The translations under genes and the position numbers were made by a program. Below, piece after piece: positions 1 to 9,000 of a DNA stretch of 64,000 nucleotides (its first letter is position 1; every line of letters starts with the position of its first letter). Origin of the DNA: Serratia marcescens (GTDB lineage: Bacteria > Pseudomonadota > Gammaproteobacteria > Enterobacterales > Enterobacteriaceae). The DNA lies in the NCBI RefSeq assembly GCF_001902635.1, contig NZ_MJAO01000005.1:1-64000 (forward strand), in the 5' to 3' direction. The notes beneath the pieces are model-generated. The model had not been told where the DNA came from. It made no database searches and worked only from the letters and a program-made list of their open reading frames with translations.

Positions 1-36
1 GATGTTGTTGCTTTGATTTATATTACGTCGCCAGCT

Positions 37-123
37 TGGTGCGAAGAGAGGGACTTGAACCCTCACGTCCGTAAGAACACTAACACCTGAAGCTAGCGCG
101 TCTACCAATTCCGCCACCTTCGC
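37..123 (-). tRNA. tRNA-Leu (anticodon CAG)
   Basis: On the minus strand an 87-nt tRNA starts GCGAAGGTGGCGGAATTGGT and ends with an encoded CCA. The 7-bp acceptor stem (GCGAAGG with CTCTTCGC side), the D loop TTGGTAGAC, the anticodon loop with CAG (GCTTCAGGTG), a long class II variable arm and the T arm GGTTCAAGTCC are all visible. It closely resembles the E. coli leuT/leuVPQ tRNA that reads CUG. It differs from the copy just upstream by a base in the variable arm (gtaagaacac against gtaaggacac on the plus strand). Confidence 0.96.
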
Positions 124-159
124 ATCGATGCTGAGTGCAATATAAATCATGTGGTTATT

Positions 160-246
160 TGGTGCGAAGAGAGGGACTTGAACCCTCACGTCCGTAAGGA
201 CACTAACACCTGAAGCTAGCGCGTCTACCAATTCCGCCACCTTCGC
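160..246 (-). tRNA. tRNA-Leu (anticodon CAG), second copy
   Basis: This is a second 87-nt tRNA-Leu(CAG) with encoded CCA, separated from the first by 36 bp and nearly identical to it. The two are probably co-transcribed from a promoter to the right (about 247-318). In E. coli the leuVPQ array lies at the same place beside rsmC-holD, so more copies may continue past the left window edge. Confidence 0.96.
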
Positions 247-318
247 GTACCAGAAACATTACCGGAGTAACGTTACCACGGAGGCGAATTCTAGTGATTT
301 TGGCGGGCACGTCAACAG

Positions 319-1263
319 TTATTTCCCCGCTTTGCGGGCGTTTGCTGGAAAAACAGCCATATCGCCGCTTTTCTGCTGGTCAAACAGCCAAATCAGCCAA
401 TCAATCAACACTCTGACCCTGGGCGCCAGGAAGCGACCGGGTGGATACATGATGTAAATCGGCATCGGCGGAGGCGGCGTTTCCGCCAACACGTCGACCA
501 ATTCGCCCTGTTCCAGCCAAGGGGCAAGTGAATAGCGCGCCGCCTGAATTAATCCCATGCCGGCACGTGCGCCGGCGATGTAGGCGTCGGCGCCGCTGAC
601 GCTCAGCCGGGCGGGGAGTTCGCGCAGTTCCAGCTTGCCGCTGCGGCAGAATTCCAGCGGATAGTCGCGGTTGCTGGCCAGGGAAAAATAGCCCACCGCG
701 TGGTGCGCCCCCAGCCGATCGATGTCGAGTGGCGTGCCGTAGGCCTGCAGGTAAGCGGGGGAAGCGCAGGTGACCTGCGGCAGTTGGGCGATGCGCCGCG
801 CCACCAGGCTGTCGTCTTCGGTTTCCCAGGCGCGCAGCACACAGTCCACGCCTTCGCGCAACAGATCGACGTGGGTGTCATTGGCACCCAGCGCCAGCGT
901 GATGTCGGGATAGCGCCGGTAAAAGTCGTCCAGCGCAGGAATGACGATCTCGCGCGCCAGCGAATGGGGCATATCGATGCGCACCTTGCCGGACGGTTGC
1001 AGCTTATGGTGGCTGAACAGCGTGTCCGCTTCCTCAAGCGCCCCCAGCAACTGTACGCAGCGCTGGTAATAGAGGCTGCCTTCGCTGGTTACCTGCACCT
1101 GGCGGGTGGTGCGGATCAGCAGGCGCACGCCCAACCGCTGCTCCAGCCGTTTCAGCGCGTTGCTGACCGTGGCGCGCGGTAGCTGCAGGCGTTCGGCCGC
1201 CCGGCTGAAGCTGCCCAGCTCAACGATGCGGGTAAAAATGCGCATGGCCTGAACCTGATCCAT
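319..1263 (-). CDS. LysR-family transcriptional regulator
   Basis: The protein is 314 aa, a usual length for LysR regulators. Residues 1-60 form the winged HTH (MDQVQAMRIFTRIVELGSFS, then AAERLQLPRATVSNALKRLE), followed by the effector-binding domain (SGKVRIDMPHSLAREIVIPA). The start at 1263 was chosen over upstream ATGs because GGAG lies 7 nt before it and the N-terminus matches the family. It is divergent from an aldo-keto reductase gene with 118 bp between them, which suggests it controls that gene. It resembles the CrgA/YhjC-type group of LysR proteins. The effector is unknown. Confidence 0.9.
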   Translation of the reverse strand: MDQVQAMRIFTRIVELGSFSRAAERLQLPRATVSNALKRLEQRLGVRLLIRTTRQVQVTSEGSLYYQRCVQLLGALEEADTLFSHHKLQPSGKVRIDMPHSLAREIVIPALDDFYRRYPDITLALGANDTHVDLLREGVDCVLRAWETEDDSLVARRIAQLPQVTCASPAYLQAYGTPLDIDRLGAHHAVGYFSLASNRDYPLEFCRSGKLELRELPARLSVSGADAYIAGARAGMGLIQAARYSLAPWLEQGELVDVLAETPPPPMPIYIMYPPGRFLAPRVRVLIDWLIWLFDQQKSGDMAVFPANARKAGK

Positions 1264-1381
1264 GTTCACTCCATATTGTTGGTGATTTTTGAACAGTGAT
1301 GTGCAATCTGCATTATTTATCTTTGTAGCGTAAACAACCAGACTTTGCTGCGTTATCCGTTCATCGCATGAGGGCAGCACA

Positions 1382-2374
1382 ATGCAACAACGTAAACTGG
1401 GTTCCCACGGCCCCGTCGTCTCCGCCCTGGGGCTGGGATGCATGGGCATGAGCGATTTCTACTCCACCGGCGCCGATCGGCAGGAGGCCATCGCCACGCT
1501 GCACCGGGCGCTGGAGCTGGGCGTCACGCTGCTCGACACCGCCGACATGTATGGCCCGCACACCAATGAAGAGCTGGTGGGGGAAGCGATCAAGGGCAAA
1601 CGGCAACAGGTGTTCCTGGCCACCAAGTTCGGCATCCTGCGCGATCCGGCGGATCCTTCGGCGCGCGGCGTCAGCAGCCGGCCCGAGTATATCCGGCGAT
1701 CCGTGGAAGGCAGCCTGCGGCGCTTGGGCGTGGAGGAGATCGATCTCTATTATCAGCACCGGGTCGATCCGCAGGTGCCGATCGAAGACGTCGTGGGCAA
1801 GATGGCGGATCTGATCCGCGAAGGCAAGATCCGCCATATCGGCCTGAGCGAGGCGTCGGTCGTCACGCTGGAGCGGGCGCACAAGGTGCATCCGATCACG
1901 GCGCTGCAGACCGAGTATTCGCTGTGGACGCGCGATGCCGAACAGGGCGTGCTGGCGGCCTGTGAGCGTCTGGGCATCGGCTTTGTGCCTTACAGCCCGT
2001 TAGGGCGCGGTTTCCTCACCGGCGCTATCCGGCGGCCGGAGGATCTGGCCGAGGACGACTTCCGCCGCGGCAACCCGCGCTTCCAGGGGGAAAACTTCGC
2101 CCGCAACCTGGCGCTGGTGGAGAAAGTGGGTGAGCTGGCGGCGCAGAAGGGCGTCCAGCCTTCACAGCTGGCGCTGGCCTGGGTATTGGCGCAGGGCGAG
2201 CACATCGTGCCGATCCCCGGTACCAAACGCCGTCGCTATCTGGAAGAGAACGTCGCGGCGGCGGAGATAACGCTGAGCGCGGCCGAACTGGCGGCAATCG
2301 AAGCGGTGTTCCCGCTGAGTGTGGCAGCCGGCGATCGCTACGGCGCGGAGTCGATGACCTATATCAACGGCTAA
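1382..2374 (+). CDS. Aldo/keto reductase (AKR13-like)
   Basis: The 330-aa protein is a soluble NADPH-dependent aldo-keto reductase of (beta/alpha)8 barrel fold. The N-terminus reads [20 protein letters not shown]. The catalytic tetrad is visible: Asp and Tyr in [18 protein letters not shown], Lys in FLATKFGI and His in LYYQHRVDP. The C-terminal cofactor region [14 protein letters not shown] is also present. It resembles the YajO/perakine reductase-type enzymes that reduce aldehydes. The physiological substrate cannot be told from sequence. The adjacent divergent LysR gene is the likely regulator. Confidence 0.92.
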   Translation: MQQRKLGSHGPVVSALGLGCMGMSDFYSTGADRQEAIATLHRALELGVTLLDTADMYGPHTNEELVGEAIKGKRQQVFLATKFGILRDPADPSARGVSSRPEYIRRSVEGSLRRLGVEEIDLYYQHRVDPQVPIEDVVGKMADLIREGKIRHIGLSEASVVTLERAHKVHPITALQTEYSLWTRDAEQGVLAACERLGIGFVPYSPLGRGFLTGAIRRPEDLAEDDFRRGNPRFQGENFARNLALVEKVGELAAQKGVQPSQLALAWVLAQGEHIVPIPGTKRRRYLEENVAAAEITLSAAELAAIEAVFPLSVAAGDRYGAESMTYING

Positions 2375-2400
2375 AAAAAAGCGCGGCCTCAGGCCGCGCT
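2375..2400 (-). terminator. Rho-independent terminator of rsmC
   Basis: A GC-rich hairpin (AGCGCGGCC, loop TGA, GGCCGCGCT) is followed on the minus strand by eight T residues. It ends rsmC transcription. On the plus strand it has no good T tract after the stem, so it would stop the reductase transcript less efficiently. Confidence 0.85.
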
Positions 2401-2424
2401 CTGTCGCTTTCCGCCAACGGCGAA

Positions 2425-3465
2425 TTATTTCTTCTTCGGCGCGCGCGGCGGGCGGCCGACGGTGGCTTGATACACCTTGAAGCGGCCGTTCTGCGCCAGC
2501 ACTTCGTGGCTGCCGAAGGTGGCGTCCAGAATGTCCGGGTACGGCAGGAAGGCGTTGGCGACGATGCGCAGCTGGCCGCCGATCGGCAGGTGTTTCACCG
2601 CGCCGCGGATCAGGGTTTCGGCGGCGGTCAGGCTGGTCTGCAGCCCGTCGTGGAACGGCGGGTTGGAGATGATCATGTCGAAACGGCCGGTGATGTCGGA
2701 GTAAACGTTGCTGACGATCACGTCGCCTTCGATGCCGTTGGCGGCCAGCGTCGCACGGCTGGATTCCACCGCGGCGGCGTTGACGTCGCTGAGGGTCAGC
2801 TTGACCTTCGGCGACAGCTTGGCCATCACCGAGGCCATCACGCCGGCACCGCAACCGATGTCCAGCACCTTGCCTTTCATGTGTTTTTCCAGCGTCGACA
2901 GCAGCAGCGAGCTGCCGACGTCCAGGCCGTCGCGGCTGAACACGCCCGGCAGCGTTTTCACTTCCAGATCGTGCAGCTGGTAGCTTTCCCACCAGTCGTT
3001 CAGGTCGAACTCGGTCTGCGCATCCAGGCGGCCGTGATACAGGCCGCAGCGGCGCGCGCTGTCGATTTTAACCAACGTGGCGTGACCTTCCAGCGTTTGC
3101 TCGGCGCTGCGCACGCCGCTGCGGTTTTCACCGACCACGAACACGTCCGCGCCCACCGGCAACAGCGCCAGGATGTTGCACAGCTGGAATTGCGCTTCCT
3201 GCTTGCTCTTCGGCCAGTAGTAAACCAGCGTGTCGCATGCGGCGACAAAGGCGGGATCGACGGTCAAACCGAACTGCACGTTGTCGCCCATCGTCCGGTT
3301 CAGTAACTGCCAGTGATGGTATTGCTGGGTGTGGACGCGCACGTCCGCGGCCTCGAATTGGGCCGGCAGGCTGTCCTGCAGGTCGCCGGCAAACAGCACG
3401 CGGCGTTCGATAAATTCATCACTGTGGCGCAGCATGACTTCACTGGCGGGGGTTAATGCAGACAT
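2425..3465 (-). CDS. rsmC: 16S rRNA m2G1207 methyltransferase RsmC
   Basis: RsmC methylates G1207 of 16S rRNA in the 30S subunit using S-adenosylmethionine. The 346-aa product aligns by eye along its length with E. coli RsmC (343 aa): [20 protein letters not shown] at the start, the SAM-binding motif [11 protein letters not shown] near residue 203, and the catalytic motif [10 protein letters not shown] near 270. The start at 3465 is supported by CAGGAG about 10 nt upstream; the longer reading frame to 3621 is not used. It is divergent from holD, as in E. coli. Confidence 0.97.
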   Translation of the reverse strand: MSALTPASEVMLRHSDEFIERRVLFAGDLQDSLPAQFEAADVRVHTQQYHHWQLLNRTMGDNVQFGLTVDPAFVAACDTLVYYWPKSKQEAQFQLCNILALLPVGADVFVVGENRSGVRSAEQTLEGHATLVKIDSARRCGLYHGRLDAQTEFDLNDWWESYQLHDLEVKTLPGVFSRDGLDVGSSLLLSTLEKHMKGKVLDIGCGAGVMASVMAKLSPKVKLTLSDVNAAAVESSRATLAANGIEGDVIVSNVYSDITGRFDMIISNPPFHDGLQTSLTAAETLIRGAVKHLPIGGQLRIVANAFLPYPDILDATFGSHEVLAQNGRFKVYQATVGRPPRAPKKK

Positions 3466-3611
3466 CAGATATTGGCTCCTGGAAATGAGACCGGGGATTA
3501 TAGAGCTTTGTGGCGATATGTTCGACGGGTTTGTTGGCGCGGGCTGCGCGGGTTTGTTAGCATAGCGCGGCGCATGGCAGGCATGGCGCACCACAACGGG
3601 TAGGAATCGGC

Positions 3612-4049
3612 ATGGCATCAAAACGCGACTGGCTGTTACAACAACTGGGTATTACGCAGTGGACATTGCGCCGCCCGGGCGTGTTGCAGGGCGAAGTGGC
3701 GGTCAGCTTGCCGCCCGAGGCGCGCCTGCTGGTGGTGGCGCAGACGCTGCCTGCACCCGACGATCCGCTGTTTTGCGACGTGCTGCGCAGCCTGGGGCTG
3801 ACACCTGCGCAAACCTGCGGCCTGACGCCGGAACAGGTGGCGATGCTGCCTGAAGAGACCACATGCAACAGTTGGCGGCTGGGCGTGGCGGAACCGCTCG
3901 CGGTCGCCGGCGCGCAGCTACACAGCCCGGCGCTGGCCGAGCTTTCCCAAGACGCGGGCGCCAAACGCGCCCTCTGGCAGCAGATTTGTCATCATGAACA
4001 CGATTTCTACCCTGACGGCGGCCGATCTGGCCACGGCCTTCAAGATTGA
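3612..4049 (+). CDS. holD: DNA polymerase III psi subunit HolD
   Basis: HolD (psi) joins chi to the tau/gamma clamp loader of DNA polymerase III and helps in the SSB-dependent primer switch. The 145-aa product matches E. coli HolD (137 aa): [20 protein letters not shown], then [13 protein letters not shown], then [15 protein letters not shown]. The last 56 nt overlap the start of rimI in another frame, and the C-terminal tail ([11 protein letters not shown]) lies entirely in this overlap and is longer than in E. coli. Confidence 0.96.
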   Translation: MASKRDWLLQQLGITQWTLRRPGVLQGEVAVSLPPEARLLVVAQTLPAPDDPLFCDVLRSLGLTPAQTCGLTPEQVAMLPEETTCNSWRLGVAEPLAVAGAQLHSPALAELSQDAGAKRALWQQICHHEHDFYPDGGRSGHGLQD

Positions 4050-4437
4050 GCAGGCCAGCCACGCCTTTCCCTGGACGGAAACTACCTTCGCCGGCAATCA
4101 GGGCGATCGCTACCTTAACCTGAAGCTGAGCGCAGAAGGGGAGATGGCAGGTTTCGCCATCACGCAGATCGTGTTGGACGAAGCCACGCTGTTCAACCTC
4201 GCCATTCATCCGCAGTGGCAGCGCCGGGGCTTTGGCCGCACGCTGCTCAACGCGTTGATCGAACAGTTGGAGAGCCGCGGCGTGGTTACGCTGTGGCTGG
4301 AGGTCCGTGCTTCCAACCAGGCGGCGATCGCACTGTATGAAGATCTCGGCTTCAACGAAGTCACCGTACGCCGCAATTATTACCCGAGCGCCCAAGGCCG
4401 CGAAGACGCGATCGTGATGGCGCTGCCGCTGGCGTAA
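3994..4437 (+). CDS. rimI: Ribosomal protein bS18 alanine N-acetyltransferase RimI
   Basis: RimI acetylates the N-terminal alanine of ribosomal protein S18 with acetyl-CoA. The 147-aa GNAT protein has the acetyl-CoA loop HPQWQRRGFGRTLL (about residues 70-83), VTLWLEVRASNQAAIALYED and the C-terminal REDAIVMALPL, all as in E. coli RimI (148 aa). It begins inside the 3' end of holD, indicating translational coupling. yjjG, which follows rimI in E. coli, is absent here. Confidence 0.97.
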   Translation: MNTISTLTAADLATAFKIEQASHAFPWTETTFAGNQGDRYLNLKLSAEGEMAGFAITQIVLDEATLFNLAIHPQWQRRGFGRTLLNALIEQLESRGVVTLWLEVRASNQAAIALYEDLGFNEVTVRRNYYPSAQGREDAIVMALPLA

Positions 4438-4588
4438 TCCGCCCGGCCGGTAAAAGCATTGATTGTCACCGGTTGGCAAATCGGCGAAAATGCCCGGCTG
4501 TTATCTTTTATTCACCGCTTTGCCCGGCGCCGCGATCGGCGCGTTCTGATGATGTCGCAGGGCGGACTAACCGTAGAACCTGAAAACC

Positions 4589-6178
4589 ATGTCTCCTAGT
4601 GAATTTGCCCGCGAAGTCTCCAAAAGAAGAACTTTCGCCATCATCTCGCACCCCGATGCCGGTAAAACCACCATTACCGAAAAAGTGCTGCTGTTCGGAC
4701 AGGCGATCCAGACCGCCGGTACGGTAAAAGGCCGTGGCTCCAGCCAACACGCCAAATCCGACTGGATGGAAATGGAAAAGCAGCGTGGGATCTCGATCAC
4801 CACCTCCGTAATGCAGTTCCCGTACCGCGACAGCCTGGTTAACCTGCTGGATACCCCGGGGCACGAAGACTTCTCCGAAGATACTTACCGTACCCTGACC
4901 GCCGTCGACTGCTGTCTGATGGTGATCGACGCCGCCAAGGGCGTTGAGGATCGTACCCGCAAGCTGATGGAAGTCACCCGTCTGCGCGACACGCCGATCC
5001 TGACCTTCATGAACAAACTGGACCGCGACATCCGCGATCCGATGGAAGTGATGGATGAAGTCGAGCGCGAACTGAAGATCGCCTGCTCGCCTATCACCTG
5101 GCCGATCGGCTGCGGCAAGCTGTTCAAGGGCGTTTACCACCTGTACAAGGATGAAACCTACCTGTACCAGACCGGTAAAGGCCACACCATTCAGGAAGTG
5201 CGCATCGTCAAAGGCCTGAACAACCCGGAACTGGATGCGGCGGTGGGCGAAGATCTGGCGGCGCAGCTGCGCGATGAGCTGGAGCTGGTGCAGGGCGCTT
5301 CCCACGAATTCGATCAGGAGGCTTTCCTGAGCGGCGAGCTGACCCCGGTGTTCTTCGGTACCGCCCTCGGCAACTTCGGCGTGGATCACATGCTGGATGG
5401 GCTGGTGGCCTGGGCGCCGGCGCCGATGCCGCGCAAAACCGACACCCGCGAAGTGACGGCGGCGGAAGAGAAATTCACCGGCTTCGTGTTCAAGATCCAG
5501 GCCAACATGGATCCGAAACACCGCGACCGCGTGGCCTTTATGCGCGTGGTCTCCGGCCGCTACGAGAAGGGCATGAAGCTGCGCCAGGTGCGCACCGGCA
5601 AAGACGTGGTGATCTCCGACGCGCTGACCTTTATGGCCGGCGACCGTTCGCACGTGGAAGAAGCCTACCCGGGCGACATCATCGGCCTGCACAACCACGG
5701 CACCATTCAGATCGGCGATACCTTCACCCAGGGTGAAGACATGAAGTTCACCGGTATTCCGAACTTTGCGCCTGAACTGTTCCGCCGCATTCGCCTGCGC
5801 GATCCGCTGAAGCAGAAACAGCTGCTGAAGGGGCTGGTGCAGCTGTCCGAAGAGGGTGCGGTGCAGGTGTTCCGCCCGATCGCCAACAACGATCTGATCG
5901 TCGGTGCAGTCGGCGTGCTGCAGTTCGACGTGGTGGTGGCGCGTCTGAAGAGCGAGTACAACGTGGAAGCGCTGTACGAGTCGGTCAACGTGTCGACCGC
6001 GCGTTGGGTCGAGTGCGGCGACGTGAAGAAATTCGAAGAGTTCAAGCGCAAGAACGAGATGAACCTGGCGCTGGACGGTGGGGACAACCTGTCTTACATC
6101 GCGCCGACCATGGTGAACCTTAACCTGACGCAGGAACGCTATCCTGACGTGACCTTCCGCAAGACACGCGAACACTGA
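4589..6178 (+). CDS. prfC: Peptide chain release factor 3 (RF3)
   Basis: RF3 is a translational GTPase that recycles RF1/RF2 from the ribosome after termination. The product is 529 aa, the same length as E. coli PrfC. The G motifs are visible: [13 protein letters not shown] (G1), RGISITTSV (G2), DTPGHEDF (G3) and NKLDRD (G4). The region before the ATG has no clear Shine-Dalgarno sequence. The N-terminal residues ([17 protein letters not shown]) differ slightly from E. coli before the match becomes near-perfect. Confidence 0.98.
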   Translation: MSPSEFAREVSKRRTFAIISHPDAGKTTITEKVLLFGQAIQTAGTVKGRGSSQHAKSDWMEMEKQRGISITTSVMQFPYRDSLVNLLDTPGHEDFSEDTYRTLTAVDCCLMVIDAAKGVEDRTRKLMEVTRLRDTPILTFMNKLDRDIRDPMEVMDEVERELKIACSPITWPIGCGKLFKGVYHLYKDETYLYQTGKGHTIQEVRIVKGLNNPELDAAVGEDLAAQLRDELELVQGASHEFDQEAFLSGELTPVFFGTALGNFGVDHMLDGLVAWAPAPMPRKTDTREVTAAEEKFTGFVFKIQANMDPKHRDRVAFMRVVSGRYEKGMKLRQVRTGKDVVISDALTFMAGDRSHVEEAYPGDIIGLHNHGTIQIGDTFTQGEDMKFTGIPNFAPELFRRIRLRDPLKQKQLLKGLVQLSEEGAVQVFRPIANNDLIVGAVGVLQFDVVVARLKSEYNVEALYESVNVSTARWVECGDVKKFEEFKRKNEMNLALDGGDNLSYIAPTMVNLNLTQERYPDVTFRKTREH

Positions 6179-6185
6179 CAGATCT

Positions 6186-6208
6186 GCAGGGCGCCCGGCG
6201 CGCCCTGC
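6186..6208. terminator. GC-rich hairpin after prfC
   Basis: A perfect 9-bp stem (GCAGGGCGC with GCGCCCTGC) around a 5-nt loop lies 8 nt after the prfC stop. No T tract follows, so it may be a weak terminator or a 3' end stabiliser rather than a full intrinsic terminator. Confidence 0.45.
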
Positions 6209-6398
6209 ACGCTTACAGCATCCTAATTCCGCTAATTAATAAACCTTTCTCATCTCTTATTCTGCGAATGGTCACTGCCAGGCGGTGTCCGTTGATCTGC
6301 ACTTTCTGCCTGATGGTCTATCTTTAACAAGATGTCCGCACACTATTTGAGAGTAAATCACTGCAATATACTTTTTGTTTAGTGAGATATTCTGGCGT

Positions 6399-6414
6399 GT
6401 TGCCGATAGGCGAC
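6399..6414. promoter_or_regulatory. Candidate operator, copy 1 (osmY upstream)
   Basis: GTTGCCGATAGGCGAC is a near-perfect palindrome (arms GTYGCC/RGCGAC around a 4-bp centre) in the 509-bp prfC-osmY gap. A second copy with the same design begins exactly 75 bp later. The cognate regulator is not recognised. Confidence 0.4.
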
Positions 6415-6473
6415 AGGTCATATTTTTTAATATCAATGACATAGCTATTTTTCGGTGTTGTGTCGCTTAGAGT

Positions 6474-6489
6474 GTCGCCAATAAGCGAC
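6474..6489. promoter_or_regulatory. Candidate operator, copy 2 (osmY upstream)
   Basis: GTCGCCAATAAGCGAC shares 13 of 16 positions with the copy at 6399-6414. An extra half site TGTCGC precedes it at 6461-6466. The site ends about 200 bp before the osmY start. The rest of the gap is AT-rich, with no reading frame that looks real. Confidence 0.4.
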
Positions 6490-6687
6490 GGTTCTATGGC
6501 CAAAAAGTCAGATTATGGTTTTTTTGCTTTTGATTTTTAATGGTTTTAATAATTTGGCATGGCCGTTGCAACACTCTTGTCGTGAACGCTTAATCGTATA
6601 GCGATGATGAAGTATTTACCGACTGGGCCGCGTGACGGCGGCTGAAGGGCTCTGGTGCTGCGAGCCCCCAACAAAAGGAAGAGATCG

Positions 6688-7302
6688 ATGAAAAAGACCA
6701 AATTTGCACGCTCGCTGATGGCTGTCGTTTTGGGTTCTGTCTTGGTAAGCGGCAGTGCGCTGGCCGAAGACAGTCTGCTCAACAAGGCGTCTGACGCTGC
6801 AGACAGTGCCGGCGCCAAAATCGATAGCTCCATGAAAAAAGTTGACGCGTACATGGATGACAGTGCGACAACGGCTAAAGTTAAAAGTGTGTTGGTGGAA
6901 GATAAAACCATCAAAAGCTCTGATATCTCGGTGAACACGGAAAAAGGCGTGGTGACCCTGAGCGGATTCGTCGGCAGCCAGGCGCAGGCGGAGCATACGG
7001 TCGCGATCGCCGGTAAGGTGGAAGGCGTGAAAACCGTCAGCGACAAGCTGCATGTGAGAGATGACGCTGCACCGTCGATCAAATCGTATGCCGGCGACAC
7101 CGCCACCACCGGCGAGCTGAAAGCCAAACTGTTGGCCGATGACATCGTGCCGTCGCGCAATGTGACAGTGGAAACCACCGACGGCGTGGTGCAGCTTTCC
7201 GGCGCAGTGAAAACGCAGGCGCAGTCTGAGCGTGCGGAAAGCATCGCCAAGTCCATCGACGGTGTGAAAAGCGTGAAAAACGATCTGGTGGTCAAGCAGT
7301 AA
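6688..7302 (+). CDS. osmY: Periplasmic osmotically induced BON-domain protein OsmY
   Basis: OsmY is a periplasmic chaperone-like protein, sigma-S and osmotically induced in E. coli. The 204-aa precursor has a Sec signal peptide ([20 protein letters not shown] then SGSALAED, cleavage after ALA). Two BON domains follow, about residues 58-125 and 138-204, each with the pattern VVxLSGxVxxQAQxExA and a closing VKxVxxxL. Identity to E. coli OsmY (201 aa) is high, for example [16 protein letters not shown]-like and GVKSVKNDL segments. The start at 6688 has AAAGGAAGAG before it; a longer frame to 6655 is not needed. Confidence 0.96.
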   Translation: MKKTKFARSLMAVVLGSVLVSGSALAEDSLLNKASDAADSAGAKIDSSMKKVDAYMDDSATTAKVKSVLVEDKTIKSSDISVNTEKGVVTLSGFVGSQAQAEHTVAIAGKVEGVKTVSDKLHVRDDAAPSIKSYAGDTATTGELKAKLLADDIVPSRNVTVETTDGVVQLSGAVKTQAQSERAESIAKSIDGVKSVKNDLVVKQ

Positions 7303-7457
7303 TCCCGCCAGGCGCCCGCAACAACAAGCGGCAACCGCCGGGCCGTGCAGGCGGTCCGGCATGCACCACCAGAAAAAGAAACTGATTCGCCGTCGGCGCC
7401 GCGCTATCGGGGCGGCCGGCAGCGCCGAATTTTTTCACTCATGGTAAGGAGAAGCTT

Positions 7458-7619
7458 ATGTTTCGTTGGGGCATTATCTTTTTAATCATCGCGCTTATCG
7501 CCGCGGCGTTGGGGTTCGGTTCGCTGGCGGGCACCGCCGCCTGGGCCGCCAAAGTGGTGTTCGTCGTGGGCATCATTCTGTTTCTGGTCAGCCTGTTCAC
7601 CGGCCGCCAGCGTCCTTAG
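7458..7619 (+). CDS. ytjA: Small DUF1328 membrane protein YtjA
   Basis: This 53-codon gene encodes a protein starting [20 protein letters not shown] and ending [12 protein letters not shown]. It matches E. coli YtjA (53 aa) almost residue for residue. Two hydrophobic segments (about residues 4-22 and 29-46) predict an inner-membrane hairpin. GGAGAAGC lies just before the ATG. It sits between osmY and yjjU as in E. coli. No molecular function is established for the family. Confidence 0.95.
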   Translation: MFRWGIIFLIIALIAAALGFGSLAGTAAWAAKVVFVVGIILFLVSLFTGRQRP

Positions 7620-7881
7620 CCCTCGGCATTTTCCCGAAAAATGTAACAAAGCTTAATGCTTTTTTTCACGCCGGGGAGCGCCTGCCATAAACCGCGGCAC
7701 CCTCGTCGGGCGCGGGAAACCGCAGACCGGCCGGGCAGGGCAAGCGCGGGCCGCGCAGCCGGCAGCGGCTGCGCCCGGCCTCGCGGAGGCGGTCATTTCC
7801 TCGTCGGCATACGGCGAGAGGATTACGGAAGAGAGCGAGACGCGCTATCCTCGGAGAAAACGTCTCACTGAGGATGCCAAG

Positions 7882-9000
7882 TTGGGATACAGAATACCCA
7901 TCACGCTCGGCAATATAGAACCGCTGGCGTCTAAACCATTTCGGCCTGGAAGAATCGCGCTGGTCTGCGAAGGCGGTGGGCAGCGCGGTATTTTCACCGC
8001 CGGCGTGCTGGACGAGTTTCAGCGTGCGGGCTTCAATCCCTTCGATTTGCTGATCGGCACGTCGGCCGGTGCGCAGAATCTGTCGGCCTACATCTGCGGG
8101 CAGATGGGCTACGCGCGCCGGGTGATCACCCGTTACACCACTTCGGCCCAGTTCTTCAATCCGCTGCGCTTCGTGCGCGGCGGGCATCTGATCGACCTCG
8201 ATTGGTTGGTTGATACCGCGGCACAGCAGATGCCGCTGGCGATAGACGTGGCGGAGCGGCACTTTACCGACGGGCGCGAATTTCTGCTGTGCGCCTGCCG
8301 CAGCGACGACTTCGAACCGACCTACCTGCCGGCGCAGCGTGAGCGTTGGCTGCCGGCCCTCAAGGCCTCCAGCGCCATTCCCGGTTTCTATCGTCAGGGC
8401 GTGGAACTGGACGGCGTCAGCTATCAGGACGGCGGTATCAGCGATGCGATCCCGGTGGAGGAGGCTTATCGCCGCGGCGCCGACACCATCGTGGTGATCC
8501 GCACCGTGCCTTCGCAGATGTATTACACCCCACAGTGGATGAAGCGCATGGAGCATTGGCTGAGCGAGAGCAGCCTGCAGCAGATGGTGCGCATCCTGCA
8601 GCACCACGAGAAGAGCTATCACCGCATCCAGCGTTTTATCGAAAAGCCGCCGGGCAAGCTGCGCATCTTCGAGATCTTCCCGCCGAAGCCGCTGGCCAGC
8701 AATGCGCTGGGCAGCCGATTGGGCTCACTTAATCAGGATTATCACCTCGGGCGCCGTTGCGGCCGCTACTTCCTGGCCACCGTCGGCCACTGGATGGCGC
8801 AGCGGGAGCCGGACGGCATGAAGGTGCAAAAAGCGTTGTCGCGCCGTTTGATCCAGCCGGAAAACGTCAGAATGCCTTCGCCGATTATCACCGACCTCGC
8901 CATGCCGCACGAGCTGGGGGCGCAGCCGGAGGCTGCCGCAGCGGTGCCGAAACTTATCTTGCCGGGCGATCTGCCACCGGGTGAGGGGGGCGCGCTGTGA
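7882..9000 (+). CDS. yjjU: Patatin-like phospholipase YjjU
   Basis: The 372-aa protein is a patatin-family putative lipid acyl hydrolase. The patatin features are present: the glycine-rich oxyanion loop CEGGGQRGIFTAGV, the nucleophile elbow GTSAGAQNLSA (catalytic Ser) and the catalytic Asp in QDGGISDAIPVEEA. It aligns with E. coli YjjU (357 aa) through RPFxPGRIALV and PPGKLRIFEIFPPKPL. The start is TTG, supported by GAGGATG 6-8 nt upstream and by the family N-terminus MGxRIPxTLGNI. Its end overlaps yjjV by 4 nt. Confidence 0.95.
   Translation: MGYRIPITLGNIEPLASKPFRPGRIALVCEGGGQRGIFTAGVLDEFQRAGFNPFDLLIGTSAGAQNLSAYICGQMGYARRVITRYTTSAQFFNPLRFVRGGHLIDLDWLVDTAAQQMPLAIDVAERHFTDGREFLLCACRSDDFEPTYLPAQRERWLPALKASSAIPGFYRQGVELDGVSYQDGGISDAIPVEEAYRRGADTIVVIRTVPSQMYYTPQWMKRMEHWLSESSLQQMVRILQHHEKSYHRIQRFIEKPPGKLRIFEIFPPKPLASNALGSRLGSLNQDYHLGRRCGRYFLATVGHWMAQREPDGMKVQKALSRRLIQPENVRMPSPIITDLAMPHELGAQPEAAAAVPKLILPGDLPPGEGGAL

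Noticed and set aside
37-246. Duplicated tRNA segments as phage attachment sites
   Set aside because: Both copies are complete tRNA-Leu genes in tandem, as in E. coli leuVPQ; there is no integrase or partial 3' tRNA copy in the window.
4508-6175. 555-codon minus-strand frame opposite prfC
   Set aside because: It mirrors the conserved prfC gene, is rich in His, Gln, Val and Arg as typical of antisense frames in GC-rich genes, and resembles no family.
7620-7881. Open frame at 7656-7871 between ytjA and yjjU
   Set aside because: Arg/Ala-rich low-complexity translation without family resemblance or SD, and it runs into the yjjU ribosome binding site.
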